64,000 bases of DNA from an uncultured Pseudoalteromonas sp. Lineage in GTDB: Bacteria; Pseudomonadota; Gammaproteobacteria; Enterobacterales; Alteromonadaceae. The position numbers and the translations under genes were made by a program. Where the stretch lies: contig CANLRB010000014.1 of assembly GCA_947493455.1 (NCBI GenBank), positions 50,701 to 114,700 of the forward strand, written 5' to 3'. The notes under the pieces are model-generated. The model ran no database searches. It was not told the origin of the DNA and saw nothing but the letters and a program-made list of their open reading frames with translations. This document shows positions 19,362-29,495 of the stretch, one piece after another; within the stretch, counting starts at the first letter, position 1; each line of letters opens with the position of its first letter.

Positions 19362-19998
19362 TGTTTTTCCCTTCAAATTGTCGACTAATCGTCGCAGTTA
19401 GGCTGCGAAATTAGATTTATTGAAATTTATCACCTTTCGAGTCTACCTTATTGTGTTCACCAATTTGAAATATAAAAAGTAACGAGTTGTAAATTTTTGC
19501 CACTGTTTTTCATCAAAAACAACGAGAAAGTGAAAATCGAGCAATTAAAAAGTGCTAACAAACTGCGATTGGTTTACAAACCGTCACATACATAATGTAA
19601 ATTGGGCTCATTAAGACAGATGCAAAATCATGTATATCGTCAGATATACCAATATTCGAAACTATTGCCTACTTAGATGCGCTAAATTGCAATGTATAAC
19701 GATAAACAACATAGAGCAGCGAATGAGTGGGGGTTAAGAGAATAGGCAGCGCCGTAAAAAAAGCGCCACCTTGGTTAAGTTTACAGAGAAACTTTAATGG
19801 TATTCAGCGAAACGTTTGAAACGAATGTCAAACGACTCATTTAAATTCAATTCAACTAGTTATAAGTTTAGAAGTAATTTGTAAATTCGCAAATTAATTT
19901 TATAACAACTCACAAATGAATTCTTTTAGCTAGGCAACAAGCATTTTTTACACTGGATTGGTACACTAAGCGCATATCGTTAAATTTTGGAAAACTAC
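19362..19998. other. Long divergent intergenic region
   Basis: About 640 bases between the metalloprotease and the oligopeptidase gene, with no credible ORF or RNA gene. Two things stand out: a perfect 7-base-pair dyad GTATATC-GTCA-GATATAC at 19632-19649, which could be an operator, and a direct repeat of AGCGCC around an A-run near 19747-19770. It is otherwise AT-rich and featureless by eye. It must hold the promoters of both flanking genes. Confidence 0.45.
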
Positions 19999-22059
19999 GT
20001 GGCCAAACAGCAACTCTCAGCACCAATAGCAGAAAAAAAACAACACCAGCTAACACACCATCAACATACTCGGTGTGATAACTATTATTGGATGCGCGAC
20101 GACAACCGCCAAGACCCGCAAATTATCAATCATTTAAAAGCGGAAAACGAATACTGTAGCCAAGTACTTGCACCGCAAAAAGAATTGCAAGATACGCTGT
20201 TTAATGAACTTAAAGACCGTATTGTAAAAGACGATTCAACCGTTCCAGTTAAAGACGGCTCTTTTTGGTACCACAGCGAAGTAAAAGGCGATGACGAATA
20301 CGCTAGCTACTATCGCGCCACCAGCTTTAATGGCAACAATAAACAACTTTTGGTTGATGCCAACGAACTCGCAAAAGAACATGAATATTATGAGCTTGGT
20401 GAAATTAGCATTAGCTATGACGAACAGCTTATGGCGTATTCAGAAGACTTAGACGGTCGTCGTATTTATACAATTCGCTTTTTTGACCTTGCCAACCAAA
20501 GTTACTTTGACGATGTACTTGAAAACACCGAAGGGCAACTAGTTTGGGCCAATGACAATAAAACCTGCTTTTACGTTAAAAAAGACTTAAAAACACTGCT
20601 CGGTTATCAAGTATTTCGCCATATTTTAGGGCAACCGCAAAGCGAAGACGTACTCGTATACGAAGAACACGACACCAGCTTTTACATGGGATTAGGCAAA
20701 AGCCGCGACGATAGCCTTATTTTTATTGATTTAGAATCAACTGAAACCAGTGACTGCTATGCATTAAATGCCAATACGCCGCTCGAAGAATTTACCCAGT
20801 TAGTACCACGCGAAGATAAGCACGAGTTTGATATTGATAAACTCGGTGACGATTATGTCATCACGTCAAACTGGCAAGCAGTTAATTTTAGGGTATTTAA
20901 AGCCACTGCAGTAACGATTGGCAATAAAGAGCAATGGCAAGAAATCATTGCGCATCGAGACAATGTACTCATTGAAGGCATTGAATTATTTGACACCTTT
21001 AATATTGTGACTGAACGCGAACAGGGCCAGATCCGCTTTGTGATTCATCCGCATCAGGGCGATGCTTTTACCCTTGAATTTAGCGACCCATGCTTTTTTG
21101 CAAGCCTTGGCGACAATCCTGAGCACAACACAAATAAAGTTCGTATTTTCTATTCAAGCTTAACGACCCCAAGTTCGCTTTACGAATTTGATATAGCAAG
21201 CGGCACTAAAACACAACTCAAGCAAGAGCAAGTGCTGGGTGGTTTTGACGCCAATAATTATGCTTCAGAACGCCTTTTTGTGACGGCTCGCGATGGCATT
21301 AAGGTGCCGGTTTCTTTGGTTTACCACAAAGATAAATTTAAAAAAGATGGTACAAATCCGCTCTTTCAGTACGGTTATGGCGCCTACGGCATCACTATCG
21401 ATCCAAGTTTCTCGGGCACTGCACTCAGTTTGCTCGATAGAGGCTTTGTGTATGCCATTGCACATATTCGCGGCTCAGAAATGCTCGGGCGACATTGGTA
21501 CGAACAAGGTAAAAAGTCTAACAAGCAAAATACCTTTAATGATTTTGTTGATGTGACAAAGGCACTAACGGATAAAGGTTACGGTGACAAAGACAAAGTA
21601 TTTGCATCTGGCGGCAGTGCTGGCGGCTTATTGATGGGTGCGGTAGTAAACCAAGCGCCTGAACAATACCGCGCAATTGGCTGCCATGTGCCATTTTTAG
21701 ATGTACTGACAACAATGCTTGATGAGTCAATCCCACTAACAACCAATGAATATGACGAGTGGGGCAACCCGAATGGTAAAGATGACTACCAAACCATATT
21801 AGCGTACTCGCCATACGACAATATAAAAGCACAAAATTACCCGCATATTTTGGTGACTACTGGGTTTCATGATTCGCAAGTACAGTACTGGGAACCCATG
21901 AAATGGGTTGCAAAAATGCGTGAATTTAAAACCGATGATAATCTATTGGTCTTCAAAACCGATATGGACTCTGGGCACGGTGGTGCGTCGGGCCGGTTTA
22001 AGAGCTTAAAAGAAAAAGCTCTCGAAATCGCATTTTTTGTCTCACTACTTGAAAATTAA
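19999..22059 (+). CDS. ptrB: Oligopeptidase B (protease II), S9A prolyl-oligopeptidase family
   Basis: 686 residues from GTG at 19999; the longer TTG start at 19987 is less likely because GGAAA sits at the right distance for the GTG. An N-terminal beta-propeller (about 75-410) is followed by an alpha/beta-hydrolase domain. The catalytic triad is visible: Ser540 in GGSAGG, Asp625 in FHDSQVQYW and His660 in DSGHGGASGR. No signal peptide, so cytoplasmic. The family cleaves short peptides after Arg or Lys. The N-terminal YYWMRDD motif is typical of oligopeptidase B. Monocistronic. Confidence 0.93.
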   Translation: MAKQQLSAPIAEKKQHQLTHHQHTRCDNYYWMRDDNRQDPQIINHLKAENEYCSQVLAPQKELQDTLFNELKDRIVKDDSTVPVKDGSFWYHSEVKGDDEYASYYRATSFNGNNKQLLVDANELAKEHEYYELGEISISYDEQLMAYSEDLDGRRIYTIRFFDLANQSYFDDVLENTEGQLVWANDNKTCFYVKKDLKTLLGYQVFRHILGQPQSEDVLVYEEHDTSFYMGLGKSRDDSLIFIDLESTETSDCYALNANTPLEEFTQLVPREDKHEFDIDKLGDDYVITSNWQAVNFRVFKATAVTIGNKEQWQEIIAHRDNVLIEGIELFDTFNIVTEREQGQIRFVIHPHQGDAFTLEFSDPCFFASLGDNPEHNTNKVRIFYSSLTTPSSLYEFDIASGTKTQLKQEQVLGGFDANNYASERLFVTARDGIKVPVSLVYHKDKFKKDGTNPLFQYGYGAYGITIDPSFSGTALSLLDRGFVYAIAHIRGSEMLGRHWYEQGKKSNKQNTFNDFVDVTKALTDKGYGDKDKVFASGGSAGGLLMGAVVNQAPEQYRAIGCHVPFLDVLTTMLDESIPLTTNEYDEWGNPNGKDDYQTILAYSPYDNIKAQNYPHILVTTGFHDSQVQYWEPMKWVAKMREFKTDDNLLVFKTDMDSGHGGASGRFKSLKEKALEIAFFVSLLEN

Positions 22060-22075
22060 CTAATAAATATCAATT

Positions 22076-22098
22076 AGGTGGCTAAATTAAAGCCACCT
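22076..22098 (+). terminator. Hairpin after oligopeptidase B
   Basis: AGGTGGCT (22076-22083) pairs with AGCCACCT (22091-22098) around a 7-base loop. AAAAC rather than Ts follow, so it is a weak or processing-type terminator. Confidence 0.45.
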
Positions 22099-22209
22099 AA
22101 AACACGCTTACAATTGTTAAATTAAAGTAAATTTAATAAAAAAACACTCGCTATTTTGACTATACTTCCCGTATATTGGACGTTATAACAATAAAAACGG
22201 ATTTATTTT

Positions 22210-23523
22210 ATGAAAAGCCTGAGCTGGCTCCTGTTGTTTTTGAGTGTTTCAGCCTTTGCTAATGACCATACCTGTATTTCGATTGCGCAGGATTTCGCAC
22301 ATATTAGTAAAGCAAAAGACAAAGGCTTGTATCGTCATGCCAACCCTGTAGATGAAAAACAGCGCGCAACATTTAATTATAGCGCTGAGCAAAGCTTTAG
22401 CGATTATATTAACTACGCTAAACGCCATATCAACCAGCTAAATCCGTTAGCAAGCATGCCTTGCCCAATACCGAGCAAATTACCGCACCTACAAGGGTCC
22501 AATAACACCATAGCCGATGTGATTGCCCCATTTGAACTAAAACGTAGCAACTCCAAAAAAGTTGTACTGATGATCCACGGCTTAACAGATTCCCCCTACT
22601 CGTTCCATGATTTAGCAAACGACTTTTATCGCCGCAACTTTTCAGTCAGAACCTTGTTATTACCAGGCCACGGTACAGCTGCAAACGAGCTCATGGAGGT
22701 AACCTACCAAGACTGGCAACAAGCAGCAAACTATGCAATTGAGCGCAGTATCGCCGATTTTGATGAGGTTTATTTAGCAGGGTTTTCAACTGGAGGCGCA
22801 CTGCTCCTCGACAACCTAATGTATAAATCAAGCGTGAGCGAAAAGATAAAGGGCCTATTACTTTGGTCTCCTGCCTCAAAAGCAAAAAGCAGCTTAGCTT
22901 GGTTAGCTGGTCTGGTTGATTACGTGCCATTTGTTGATTGGATTGATAAATCGGCCGATATTGATTTTGCCAAGTACGAGTCGTTCCCATATAACGCAGG
23001 TGCACAAGTACACGCACTGATGAACAGACTGAATGTTAAAAAACACCGTAAAAAGCTTAAGTCACACCCTATTCCGCTGTTTGTTGTAGCGCCAGAGCAA
23101 GACCAAACCATAGCCACCGACGCCACCTTAACCTTACTTAATTTTTGGCAGCAAAATAATAGCGCCAAAACACATCTAGTTTACTATGGTGAGCGAACCA
23201 CACTAACGGCAAAACTTGGCGACAATATGTCACTTTACTTACCGCAATGCGGCGGCAATGGCTGTTTACAATCGCCGATCATGGCACATACCGCAGTGAC
23301 TAATGCGCCACATAACCCACATTATGGACGCCATGGTTCATACCGTAATTGTGAGCACTATATTGGTGATGAAAAACGCTTTAATGAGTGTAAAACCAAA
23401 GATAATGTGCCAGCGAGCGAAATTACTGAAAACGCCCTTGCACAAAACACAATAAAACGCCTAACCTACAATCCGTACTATAAGAATATGCTAATTCAGT
23501 TAGATGCTTTTTTAGAGTTATAG
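22210..23523 (+). CDS. Exported alpha/beta hydrolase, paralogue 1
   Basis: 437 residues with a Sec signal (1-17, cleavage after AFA). The alpha/beta-hydrolase core has the oxyanion strand VLMIHGLTDSPYSFHD, LLLPGHGT, and the nucleophile elbow GFSTGG (Ser193). A C-terminal extension rich in paired cysteines (CGGNGC, NCEHY, NECKTK) suggests disulfides. It ends with LTYNPYY, as does the product of the gene at 27212, which is clearly a paralogue. The family includes esterases, lipases and monoacylglycerol lipase-like enzymes; the substrate is unknown. Monocistronic, followed by a diguanylate cyclase gene on the same strand. Confidence 0.85.
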   Translation: MKSLSWLLLFLSVSAFANDHTCISIAQDFAHISKAKDKGLYRHANPVDEKQRATFNYSAEQSFSDYINYAKRHINQLNPLASMPCPIPSKLPHLQGSNNTIADVIAPFELKRSNSKKVVLMIHGLTDSPYSFHDLANDFYRRNFSVRTLLLPGHGTAANELMEVTYQDWQQAANYAIERSIADFDEVYLAGFSTGGALLLDNLMYKSSVSEKIKGLLLWSPASKAKSSLAWLAGLVDYVPFVDWIDKSADIDFAKYESFPYNAGAQVHALMNRLNVKKHRKKLKSHPIPLFVVAPEQDQTIATDATLTLLNFWQQNNSAKTHLVYYGERTTLTAKLGDNMSLYLPQCGGNGCLQSPIMAHTAVTNAPHNPHYGRHGSYRNCEHYIGDEKRFNECKTKDNVPASEITENALAQNTIKRLTYNPYYKNMLIQLDAFLEL

Positions 23524-23637
23524 TGATTACACCTTTTATTGTAAAATACGCAATAAATTGATATTTCTCAATTAATTTCTGGCGATTTTGAACGGTTAAA
23601 CATATATTCATTAAAGGTATACCTCTACGATGAATAC

Positions 23638-24720
23638 ATGCAAGATTCTAAAGCAACAAAAGAATGGTGGCGCAGCTTTATTGAAGTTGACGGCCTACAT
23701 AGCGCAGAACGTAAACGTCGCTCGTTTTCATTACTGGCAATGTCGGCGATTGCGATTGTTGTTTTTTCAGTACTGCTAATTACGAACTACCAAGTTTATT
23801 CAAATACGCTTTCAATTACCCTATTTTGCGGTTTAGTGGCCGTAATTATTAATGCCTATATATATTTACAAACAAAACAGTTACGCGGTGCCGGTATTGG
23901 CGTGGCGCTTATTATTTTGATCTTGTGTTCATTACTTGTATATACAGGCGGAAAAGACAACACAGCCCTTTACTGGATCATGTTTTATCCCGTTGTATCT
24001 TATACCATGCTCGGTACCCGCATTGGCACCACACTCAGCATTGCCATGCTGATCGTCAGTACATTTTTTCTTTATAATCCCGAGTTAATTCAAGCTAATT
24101 ATGGCGATACTGAAAAAAGCCGTTTTTTGTCAGGCCTTATGTTAGTAATTACGTTTTCATTTATTAGTGAGTATTTTCGTGATCGCAGCCATCAAATTAT
24201 TACCAACATCACCTTTAATCAAAAACAAAAAGCGAATACAGATACACTAACCGGCCTACCAAATAGGCGCTTTATTGATACCATATTTATTCCAAAGGTA
24301 CAGCAAAGCAGCGACGCCTTTATTCCGCTTTCAATTGTATTAATGGATATAGATAAATTTAAAAATATTAACGATACATACGGCCACGATGTTGGCGACA
24401 AAGCCTTAATGCACATCGCAAAGCTTATGCAACATCAACTACGCTATTCAGATATTTTTGCACGTTTTGGTGGCGAGGAATTTATTGCCTTATTGCCCCA
24501 TGCATCAGTTAGGCAAGGAGAACAAATTGCCGAAAAACTACGCCGCTGCCTAGAGCAACATCCGTTACATTTAGAAGATGGCCGCGAAATTCAAATGACA
24601 TCAAGCTTTGGTGTAGCCGAAATTAAAAACGTAAATAGTTTTGATCTCACTATAAAAGCGGCCGACGAAGCCTTATACCAGGCTAAGAATCAAGGCCGCA
24701 ACCGAGTAGTATGCGGCTAA
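23638..24720 (+). CDS. Membrane-bound diguanylate cyclase (GGDEF)
   Basis: 360 residues: about six membrane helices (about 28-185) as an integral sensor domain, then a GGDEF domain (about 198-358). The active-site GGEEF lies at residues 278-282, and DTLTGLPNRR and DIDKFKNINDTYGHDVGD are classic. An intact inhibitory I-site RxxD (Arg269-Asp272) lies five residues before the motif. It makes cyclic di-GMP from two GTP; the intact I-site predicts product inhibition. The membrane part resembles MASE-like sensors but was not assigned. It converges on the YcxB-like gene. Confidence 0.92.
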   Translation: MQDSKATKEWWRSFIEVDGLHSAERKRRSFSLLAMSAIAIVVFSVLLITNYQVYSNTLSITLFCGLVAVIINAYIYLQTKQLRGAGIGVALIILILCSLLVYTGGKDNTALYWIMFYPVVSYTMLGTRIGTTLSIAMLIVSTFFLYNPELIQANYGDTEKSRFLSGLMLVITFSFISEYFRDRSHQIITNITFNQKQKANTDTLTGLPNRRFIDTIFIPKVQQSSDAFIPLSIVLMDIDKFKNINDTYGHDVGDKALMHIAKLMQHQLRYSDIFARFGGEEFIALLPHASVRQGEQIAEKLRRCLEQHPLHLEDGREIQMTSSFGVAEIKNVNSFDLTIKAADEALYQAKNQGRNRVVCG

Positions 24721-24748
24721 AGTGATGTTGCGCAATCACAACACATTT

Positions 24749-25234
24749 TTAGTGTACGTTATACACAGCGAGTTGTTCTTTAATGTAGTCGAGCGCGCCT
24801 TCGGGCATGGTAGCGCGAGATAAATAACTTTGCGCCCCTTTTTCAGTTTGTAAAATAATGCCTTTATCAGTTTCAATAATTTTACCTACATGCTCCCACA
24901 ATAAAGTAGATTCAGTATACGGGTTTTTGCTGTGCACGCCGTCTTCGTTTAGCGTTATGGTCACTTGGCTGTTTGACGCTCGGCTCCACATTTGCCGTGT
25001 TAACCACCAAGGTCGACGGTAATAAAAACTAACAAACTCTAAAATGCCAAGCCCCACCATGATATAAGGCGCAACTCCGCCGATTTCGGTAAACAAAATT
25101 AACCCCATACCAATACCAATAAAACTACCGGCAAAGCCATACTTAGGTTTTTGATGCCTGCTAAACGGCAATGACTCATCAAAACATTCAGCCAAATGTT
25201 CACGTGTTAATTTAAATTCAAAACTGATCGCCAT
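24749..25234 (-). CDS. YcxB-like membrane protein
   Basis: 161 residues from the ATG at 25234; a longer frame up to 25273 lacks support. Two membrane helices (about 35-70) lie between a short cytoplasmic N-terminus (FEFKLTREHLAECF) and a C-terminal strand-rich region with LLWEHVGKIIETDKGIIL, the typical pattern of the YcxB-like family (function unknown). It converges with the diguanylate cyclase gene and is otherwise alone. Confidence 0.75.
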   Translation of the reverse strand: MAISFEFKLTREHLAECFDESLPFSRHQKPKYGFAGSFIGIGMGLILFTEIGGVAPYIMVGLGILEFVSFYYRRPWWLTRQMWSRASNSQVTITLNEDGVHSKNPYTESTLLWEHVGKIIETDKGIILQTEKGAQSYLSRATMPEGALDYIKEQLAVYNVH

Positions 25235-25534
25235 AACATTCTTCACAAAACAAAGTCGCGCAAAGTGTAACACACCGCACTGTTATTTTTATATTTCTGC
25301 TATGAACCTGAAACATCAATTTTTGTAGCGTAAAGATTTACACCAACCACTACCAATTTCTTTTATATCAAAACGTTAGCAGCAATAAGTACCTCAAACC
25401 ATTAAAGCGATTTATCGTGTTACAAATTTTTGCTTTTGTTTGTTTTAGTTCTACTTTATTTTATACAAGCAATTGCGCAATTACTTGTATTTATTTTTAA
25501 GCATTACTTATTTTATTTGCAGAGGCCGAGTGAT

Positions 25535-26074
25535 ATGTCTAAAGAGTCGACTTTCAGTAAACAGTTAGCATCGAATTATGCATTTATGGCGAAATCGGTT
25601 TTTGATTTGCATTGTTTAATCCAAGCGCAATCTGACGCGCTTTACGATGATAAAGAAATGGAGTTCCCAGTTTGGGCATCATCTACACTCTATTTTTTAA
25701 CGAATACGCCGCATGCCTCAATTACCGATATTTCAAATGCGTTAAATTTGTCACACCAGCTCACGTCGCAACGTATCAAAACGCTACTTTCACTTGAGCT
25801 TATTGAAGGTGTAAAAGATGCCAAGGATAGACGAAAAACCCTGTACCACTTAACACCTAAAGGGCAAAGCAAAGCACAAATTCTCGAATTATATTGTGTT
25901 GATGCTGCGCACGCGTTTAAAGATTTATCCAACGAAATAGGTGTTGATATTCAACAAGTATTAAACCAAGCAATGAATGCATTGCAACGCAAATCGTTTG
26001 GTGAACGTTTTCCGCAGCGCGAATTAACCTATAGCCAACAAATTGCCACTTACCAGAGCGAGGAAAACGAATAA
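25535..26074 (+). CDS. MarR-family transcriptional regulator
   Basis: 179 residues from the ATG at 25535. The frame is open further upstream to 25430, but that stretch is a hydrophobic, AT-rich translation with no family likeness. The winged-helix core is at about 45-115: ASITDISNALNLSHQLTSQR as the recognition helix, then the wing DAKDRRKTLYHLTPKG. It overlaps by one base (TAATG) with the CPBP protease gene, so the regulator and membrane protease form an operon and the regulator probably controls it. The effector is unknown. Confidence 0.88.
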   Translation: MSKESTFSKQLASNYAFMAKSVFDLHCLIQAQSDALYDDKEMEFPVWASSTLYFLTNTPHASITDISNALNLSHQLTSQRIKTLLSLELIEGVKDAKDRRKTLYHLTPKGQSKAQILELYCVDAAHAFKDLSNEIGVDIQQVLNQAMNALQRKSFGERFPQRELTYSQQIATYQSEENE

Positions 26075-26925
26075 TGAATACAAAAACAGAAAGCTATATC
26101 ACCATAGCAACCTTTATTGGCTTTGTAATTACGTTTTACTTAGTAGGCTATTGGTTGATTTTTAGAATGGGGCAAGCAACACCGCTTATGCTCTCGGTTG
26201 GTGCAGCAACACTCGCTACATGCCTTGTAAGGAAAAAAAGCTTGGCCAACCTTGGTTGGCAATGGGGTAACTCAAAATACCAGCTACATAGTTATTTAAT
26301 ACCTTTGGCCATCACTCTTATTGCGTACATTATTATTTGGACTTTTGGTGGCGGTGAATTTTACAATGCTGAATTTTTAGCCGACAAAAAACAGAGCTAT
26401 AACCTAGCTGATTGGAATGATGCGAGCATTTTAGTTTTTCATATTTTGCTGGTCGCAATTATCAACTTTTTAGTATCACTGCCCTCTATTTTAGGCGAGG
26501 AGCTGGGTTGGCGCGGTTTACTTGTACCTGAACTTTCTAAAGTCACATCATTTACCGGTATTGCGTTAATCAGCGGCGTATTATGGTCGGCGTTTCATTG
26601 GCCGCTCATAATAATGGGCCTATACGGAAATGACGAAACCTCGCTCTTTTTCCAACTTTTTTTCTTCACTTTATTTATTACAGCGACAGGCACAATCATG
26701 GCGTACTATCGACTAAAAACAGGCAGTGTGTGGACTGCTGTAATTTACCATGGTGCGTCAAATATTTTTATTCAAAAAGTATTTACCCCAATTACCACTA
26801 CAAATGCCAATTCAAGCATTTACATGGATGAATTTGGCATTGTTTTAGCGCTTGTTGCCACATTAGTTGCGCTCTTTTACTGGAAAAAAGGAGTCACTGA
26901 GTTTTCGGCCACAAACAAGCCTTAA
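26074..26925 (+). CDS. CPBP-family intramembrane metalloprotease
   Basis: 283 residues with about seven or eight membrane helices. The family's first motif EExxxR is present (Glu142, Glu143, Arg147 in GEELGWRG), with motif 2 FHWPL near residue 168 and an HxxxN-type segment (YHGASNIF) later. Relatives include the Rce1 CAAX protease and bacteriocin-immunity proteins; roles vary. It is translationally coupled to the upstream MarR gene. Confidence 0.88.
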   Translation: MNTKTESYITIATFIGFVITFYLVGYWLIFRMGQATPLMLSVGAATLATCLVRKKSLANLGWQWGNSKYQLHSYLIPLAITLIAYIIIWTFGGGEFYNAEFLADKKQSYNLADWNDASILVFHILLVAIINFLVSLPSILGEELGWRGLLVPELSKVTSFTGIALISGVLWSAFHWPLIIMGLYGNDETSLFFQLFFFTLFITATGTIMAYYRLKTGSVWTAVIYHGASNIFIQKVFTPITTTNANSSIYMDEFGIVLALVATLVALFYWKKGVTEFSATNKP

Positions 26926-26935
26926 TCACACTTTA

Positions 26936-26965
26936 CGCGCAACTACGACGGCATGTGGTTGCGCG
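26936..26965 (+). terminator. Hairpin after the MarR-CPBP operon
   Basis: CGCGCAAC (26936-26943) pairs with GTTGCGCG (26958-26965) over a 14-base loop. No T-tract follows, so confidence as a terminator is low; the rest of the gap to 27211 shows nothing else. Confidence 0.4.
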
Positions 26966-27211
26966 AAATTAAGCTTAAACCTACTAAAAAAGCGGTTTTG
27001 ATAAGTACTCACCGCCCCTCTCTTCACTAAAATCATAAAAAACACACCAGGCTAAACACGCTATTCACAGCGCAAAAAGGCCGTAAATCAGGCGATTTTT
27101 TAAAAAATACGTTCTATTGGGCCCATTTGAACGCTTTATTTAGTGAATTGATAAAAAATACCAACCTCAATATTGCACAAGGTGATTGTAAATATAACAA
27201 GAGGTCACATT

Positions 27212-28417
27212 ATGAAATTGCTTATAAAATTCGTTTTAATTATTGCGGTACTACTTATTAGCGTTGGTTGTTCACTGTTAAATAGTAAGCCAAATGGCAC
27301 ACTCAACGCCGCACCTAATTACTACAATTATCTACAGCCGAGTTTTGAAAATTATTTAACGGTGACCGAACAATGGCTGCGCAAAAACAGAACCTATATT
27401 TCAGACGATCCTGAAAAAGAAATTGCCATGAATATGCCATTTGCACTGGGTAGTAAAAAGCATAGCGACAAAGCTATTTTACTTGTGCACGGCCTTGGAG
27501 ATTCACCTTATAGCTTTTTTGACATTGCCCGTACACTACAAAGCCAAGGCTTTTATGTGCAATCCTTGTTACTGCCCGGTCACGGCAGCAAACCACAAGA
27601 CTTAATGTTACCCACTTATACCGATTGGCAAGGGTTTGTTGATCACTACGCTAACTTACTAAAAAAAGACTTTAGCAATGTTTGGTTAGGCGGTTTTTCT
27701 ACCGGTGGTAATTTAGTCACCATTCATGCGATTGAAAATAACAATATAGATGGCCTGATGCTATTTGCTCCGGGTTTTCAATCAAACGTTCCCTTTATTG
27801 AAAAGTTTGCGCGGGTGGCATCTATTTTTATTGATGGTTATGACCGCAATGAAACAAACCTTGCAAAGTACACTTCGGCGACGATTCAAGGTGCAATCGC
27901 ATACAGTGACAGCGCCGAAAAACTCAGAAAGCACCTCAATAACACCACAGTCACTATTCCAACCTTATTAGTAATGAGCGAGTTTGACAGCGCCGTTGAC
28001 TCACATGCAGTAACAGACCTGTATTTAAACAACTTTGATCACCCCAAAAACCAATTGATTTGGTACGGCAATGCCACAGCTTCCACCGAAAGTCATAAGC
28101 ACGCCACTGAACACAAAAGCTCTGAGCACAAAAAAAACATACAAACCTACTCAATGGCGTTAGCACACCAGCGAATTAGCACAGCCTCACATGTGAGTTC
28201 ATTGTTTTCACCTACCAACTCCTACTACGGCGCAACAGGTGAGCGTAGATTATGTAAAACCAATTATAAGCACGGCACCTTAAAACGCTGTAAGCACAAT
28301 GACACCCTATGGTACGCCGCTTGGGGCTATCAAGAAGAAGGCAAAAAGCACACCCGCCTAACCTGGAACCCGTATTACCCAGAACTCGAAAAAACTATGT
28401 TTACGATTGCCAACTAA
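27212..28417 (+). CDS. Alpha/beta hydrolase lipoprotein, paralogue 2
   Basis: 401 residues from the ATG at 27212, which has GAGG upstream; the frame starting at 27173 would bury the signal. The lipobox LISVGC predicts a lipid anchor, whereas its paralogue at 22210 is soluble. The core has LLVHGLGDSPYSFFD, LLLPGHGS and the nucleophile elbow GFSTGG (Ser163). The C-terminal region keeps a cysteine pair and ends with LTWNPYY. The middle has a charged His/Glu/Lys-rich loop (about 285-315). Substrate unknown. Monocistronic. Confidence 0.84.
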   Translation: MKLLIKFVLIIAVLLISVGCSLLNSKPNGTLNAAPNYYNYLQPSFENYLTVTEQWLRKNRTYISDDPEKEIAMNMPFALGSKKHSDKAILLVHGLGDSPYSFFDIARTLQSQGFYVQSLLLPGHGSKPQDLMLPTYTDWQGFVDHYANLLKKDFSNVWLGGFSTGGNLVTIHAIENNNIDGLMLFAPGFQSNVPFIEKFARVASIFIDGYDRNETNLAKYTSATIQGAIAYSDSAEKLRKHLNNTTVTIPTLLVMSEFDSAVDSHAVTDLYLNNFDHPKNQLIWYGNATASTESHKHATEHKSSEHKKNIQTYSMALAHQRISTASHVSSLFSPTNSYYGATGERRLCKTNYKHGTLKRCKHNDTLWYAAWGYQEEGKKHTRLTWNPYYPELEKTMFTIAN

Positions 28418-28772
28418 TACTCCCCCAACATTAATCGATGCAATTGTGCGCCTTAGTTGGGACTAATAAACACTAACTGAAAACCAAACCTTAATTGGTA
28501 ACCATGTTCAACTTAGAAGTGTGGATAGCTTTTAAAATCGAGTGTAGAGGACCATCCATAATATTAAACGGTACTGCAATCACGAATTAATAAGAAAAGA
28601 TATATAAGCTTTAGCCTTGGCAACAATACAATCAAACTTAACCAAACGTTTATTATTTAATTAATTGCACTACACCAGCGATATAATATAACATATCACA
28701 AAGTACTGAGATAAACGACGTTAATTCGGTCACTTTTCATTTTTGTTATTACCAAAAAATAAGAGAATATTA
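28418..28772. other. Intergenic region upstream of the ABC-TonB operon
   Basis: About 355 bases with no credible ORF. It becomes very AT-rich towards the operon (28610-28700), where promoters would be expected. No Fur-type box (GATAATGATTATCATTATC-like) could be recognised, so iron control of the following operon is not supported by the sequence. A tiny leader or precursor-peptide gene was looked for and not found. Confidence 0.45.
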
Positions 28773-29495
28773 ATGCAAGAAGAAATAATTGCGGCCTCCT
28801 CGCTATGCGTTCGTCTTAACAATCAGACAATTCTAGATAATGTAAATTTTAACGTTGCTAAGGGTGAAATATTTGCACTACTCGGTGGTAACGGCGCAGG
28901 TAAGTCAACAACACTAAAAACACTGTTAGGTATTGTACCCCCGTCAGAAGGAAGTGCAGCGGTGATGAACAAATCAGTAAAAACAGATATTGATTTCATT
29001 CGAAGTAAAGTGGCTTACCTTCCGGAATCCGTGATGCTATATGGGCATTTAACAGGTGTTGAGAATATAGAGTATTTTTTATCACTTGCAGACATTACTT
29101 GCAGTGAATCTGATATTGAACGAGCACTTGTTCGAGTTGCGTTGCAAGAAAAAGCCTGGCGCCAACCTATGTCTAACTATTCAAAAGGTATGCGCCAAAA
29201 AGCAGCGATTGCACTCGCCCTACTAAGAGATGCCCCCATTTTGTTCCTAGATGAGCCAACCTCCGGTCTTGATCCGAACGCCATTGATGAATTCAATCAA
29301 CTCATTGCTACATTAGCCGCTGAAGGCACAACTGTATTTATGGTAACTCACGATGTATATGGCGCATGCCAAATAGCACACCGTATAGGGCTACTAGATC
29401 ACGGCAAGGTTGTAGGTATGTTTGAGCGCGGCGATCAATCACACATCAATACAGAAGAAGTACATTCGGCATTTTCTAAGAGAAATAAACGATGA
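28773..29495 (+). CDS. ABC transporter ATP-binding protein
   Basis: 240 residues from the ATG at 28773. It has Walker A GGNGAGKST (38-46), the signature-like YSKGMRQK, Walker B PILFLDEPTSGLDP and the H-loop MVTHD. The subfamily pattern (CcmA/NosF-like single ATPase feeding ABC-2 permeases) fits an exporter. It overlaps the next gene by 4 bases (ATGA) and belongs to a four-gene unit with two permeases and a TonB-dependent receptor. Confidence 0.93.
   Translation: MQEEIIAASSLCVRLNNQTILDNVNFNVAKGEIFALLGGNGAGKSTTLKTLLGIVPPSEGSAAVMNKSVKTDIDFIRSKVAYLPESVMLYGHLTGVENIEYFLSLADITCSESDIERALVRVALQEKAWRQPMSNYSKGMRQKAAIALALLRDAPILFLDEPTSGLDPNAIDEFNQLIATLAAEGTTVFMVTHDVYGACQIAHRIGLLDHGKVVGMFERGDQSHINTEEVHSAFSKRNKR

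Noticed and set aside
28418-28772. Fur box or small precursor peptide gene before the ABC-TonB operon
   Set aside because: Looked for because of the siderophore-type receptor and exporter; nothing with adequate match or a Shine-Dalgarno-preceded small ORF was found.
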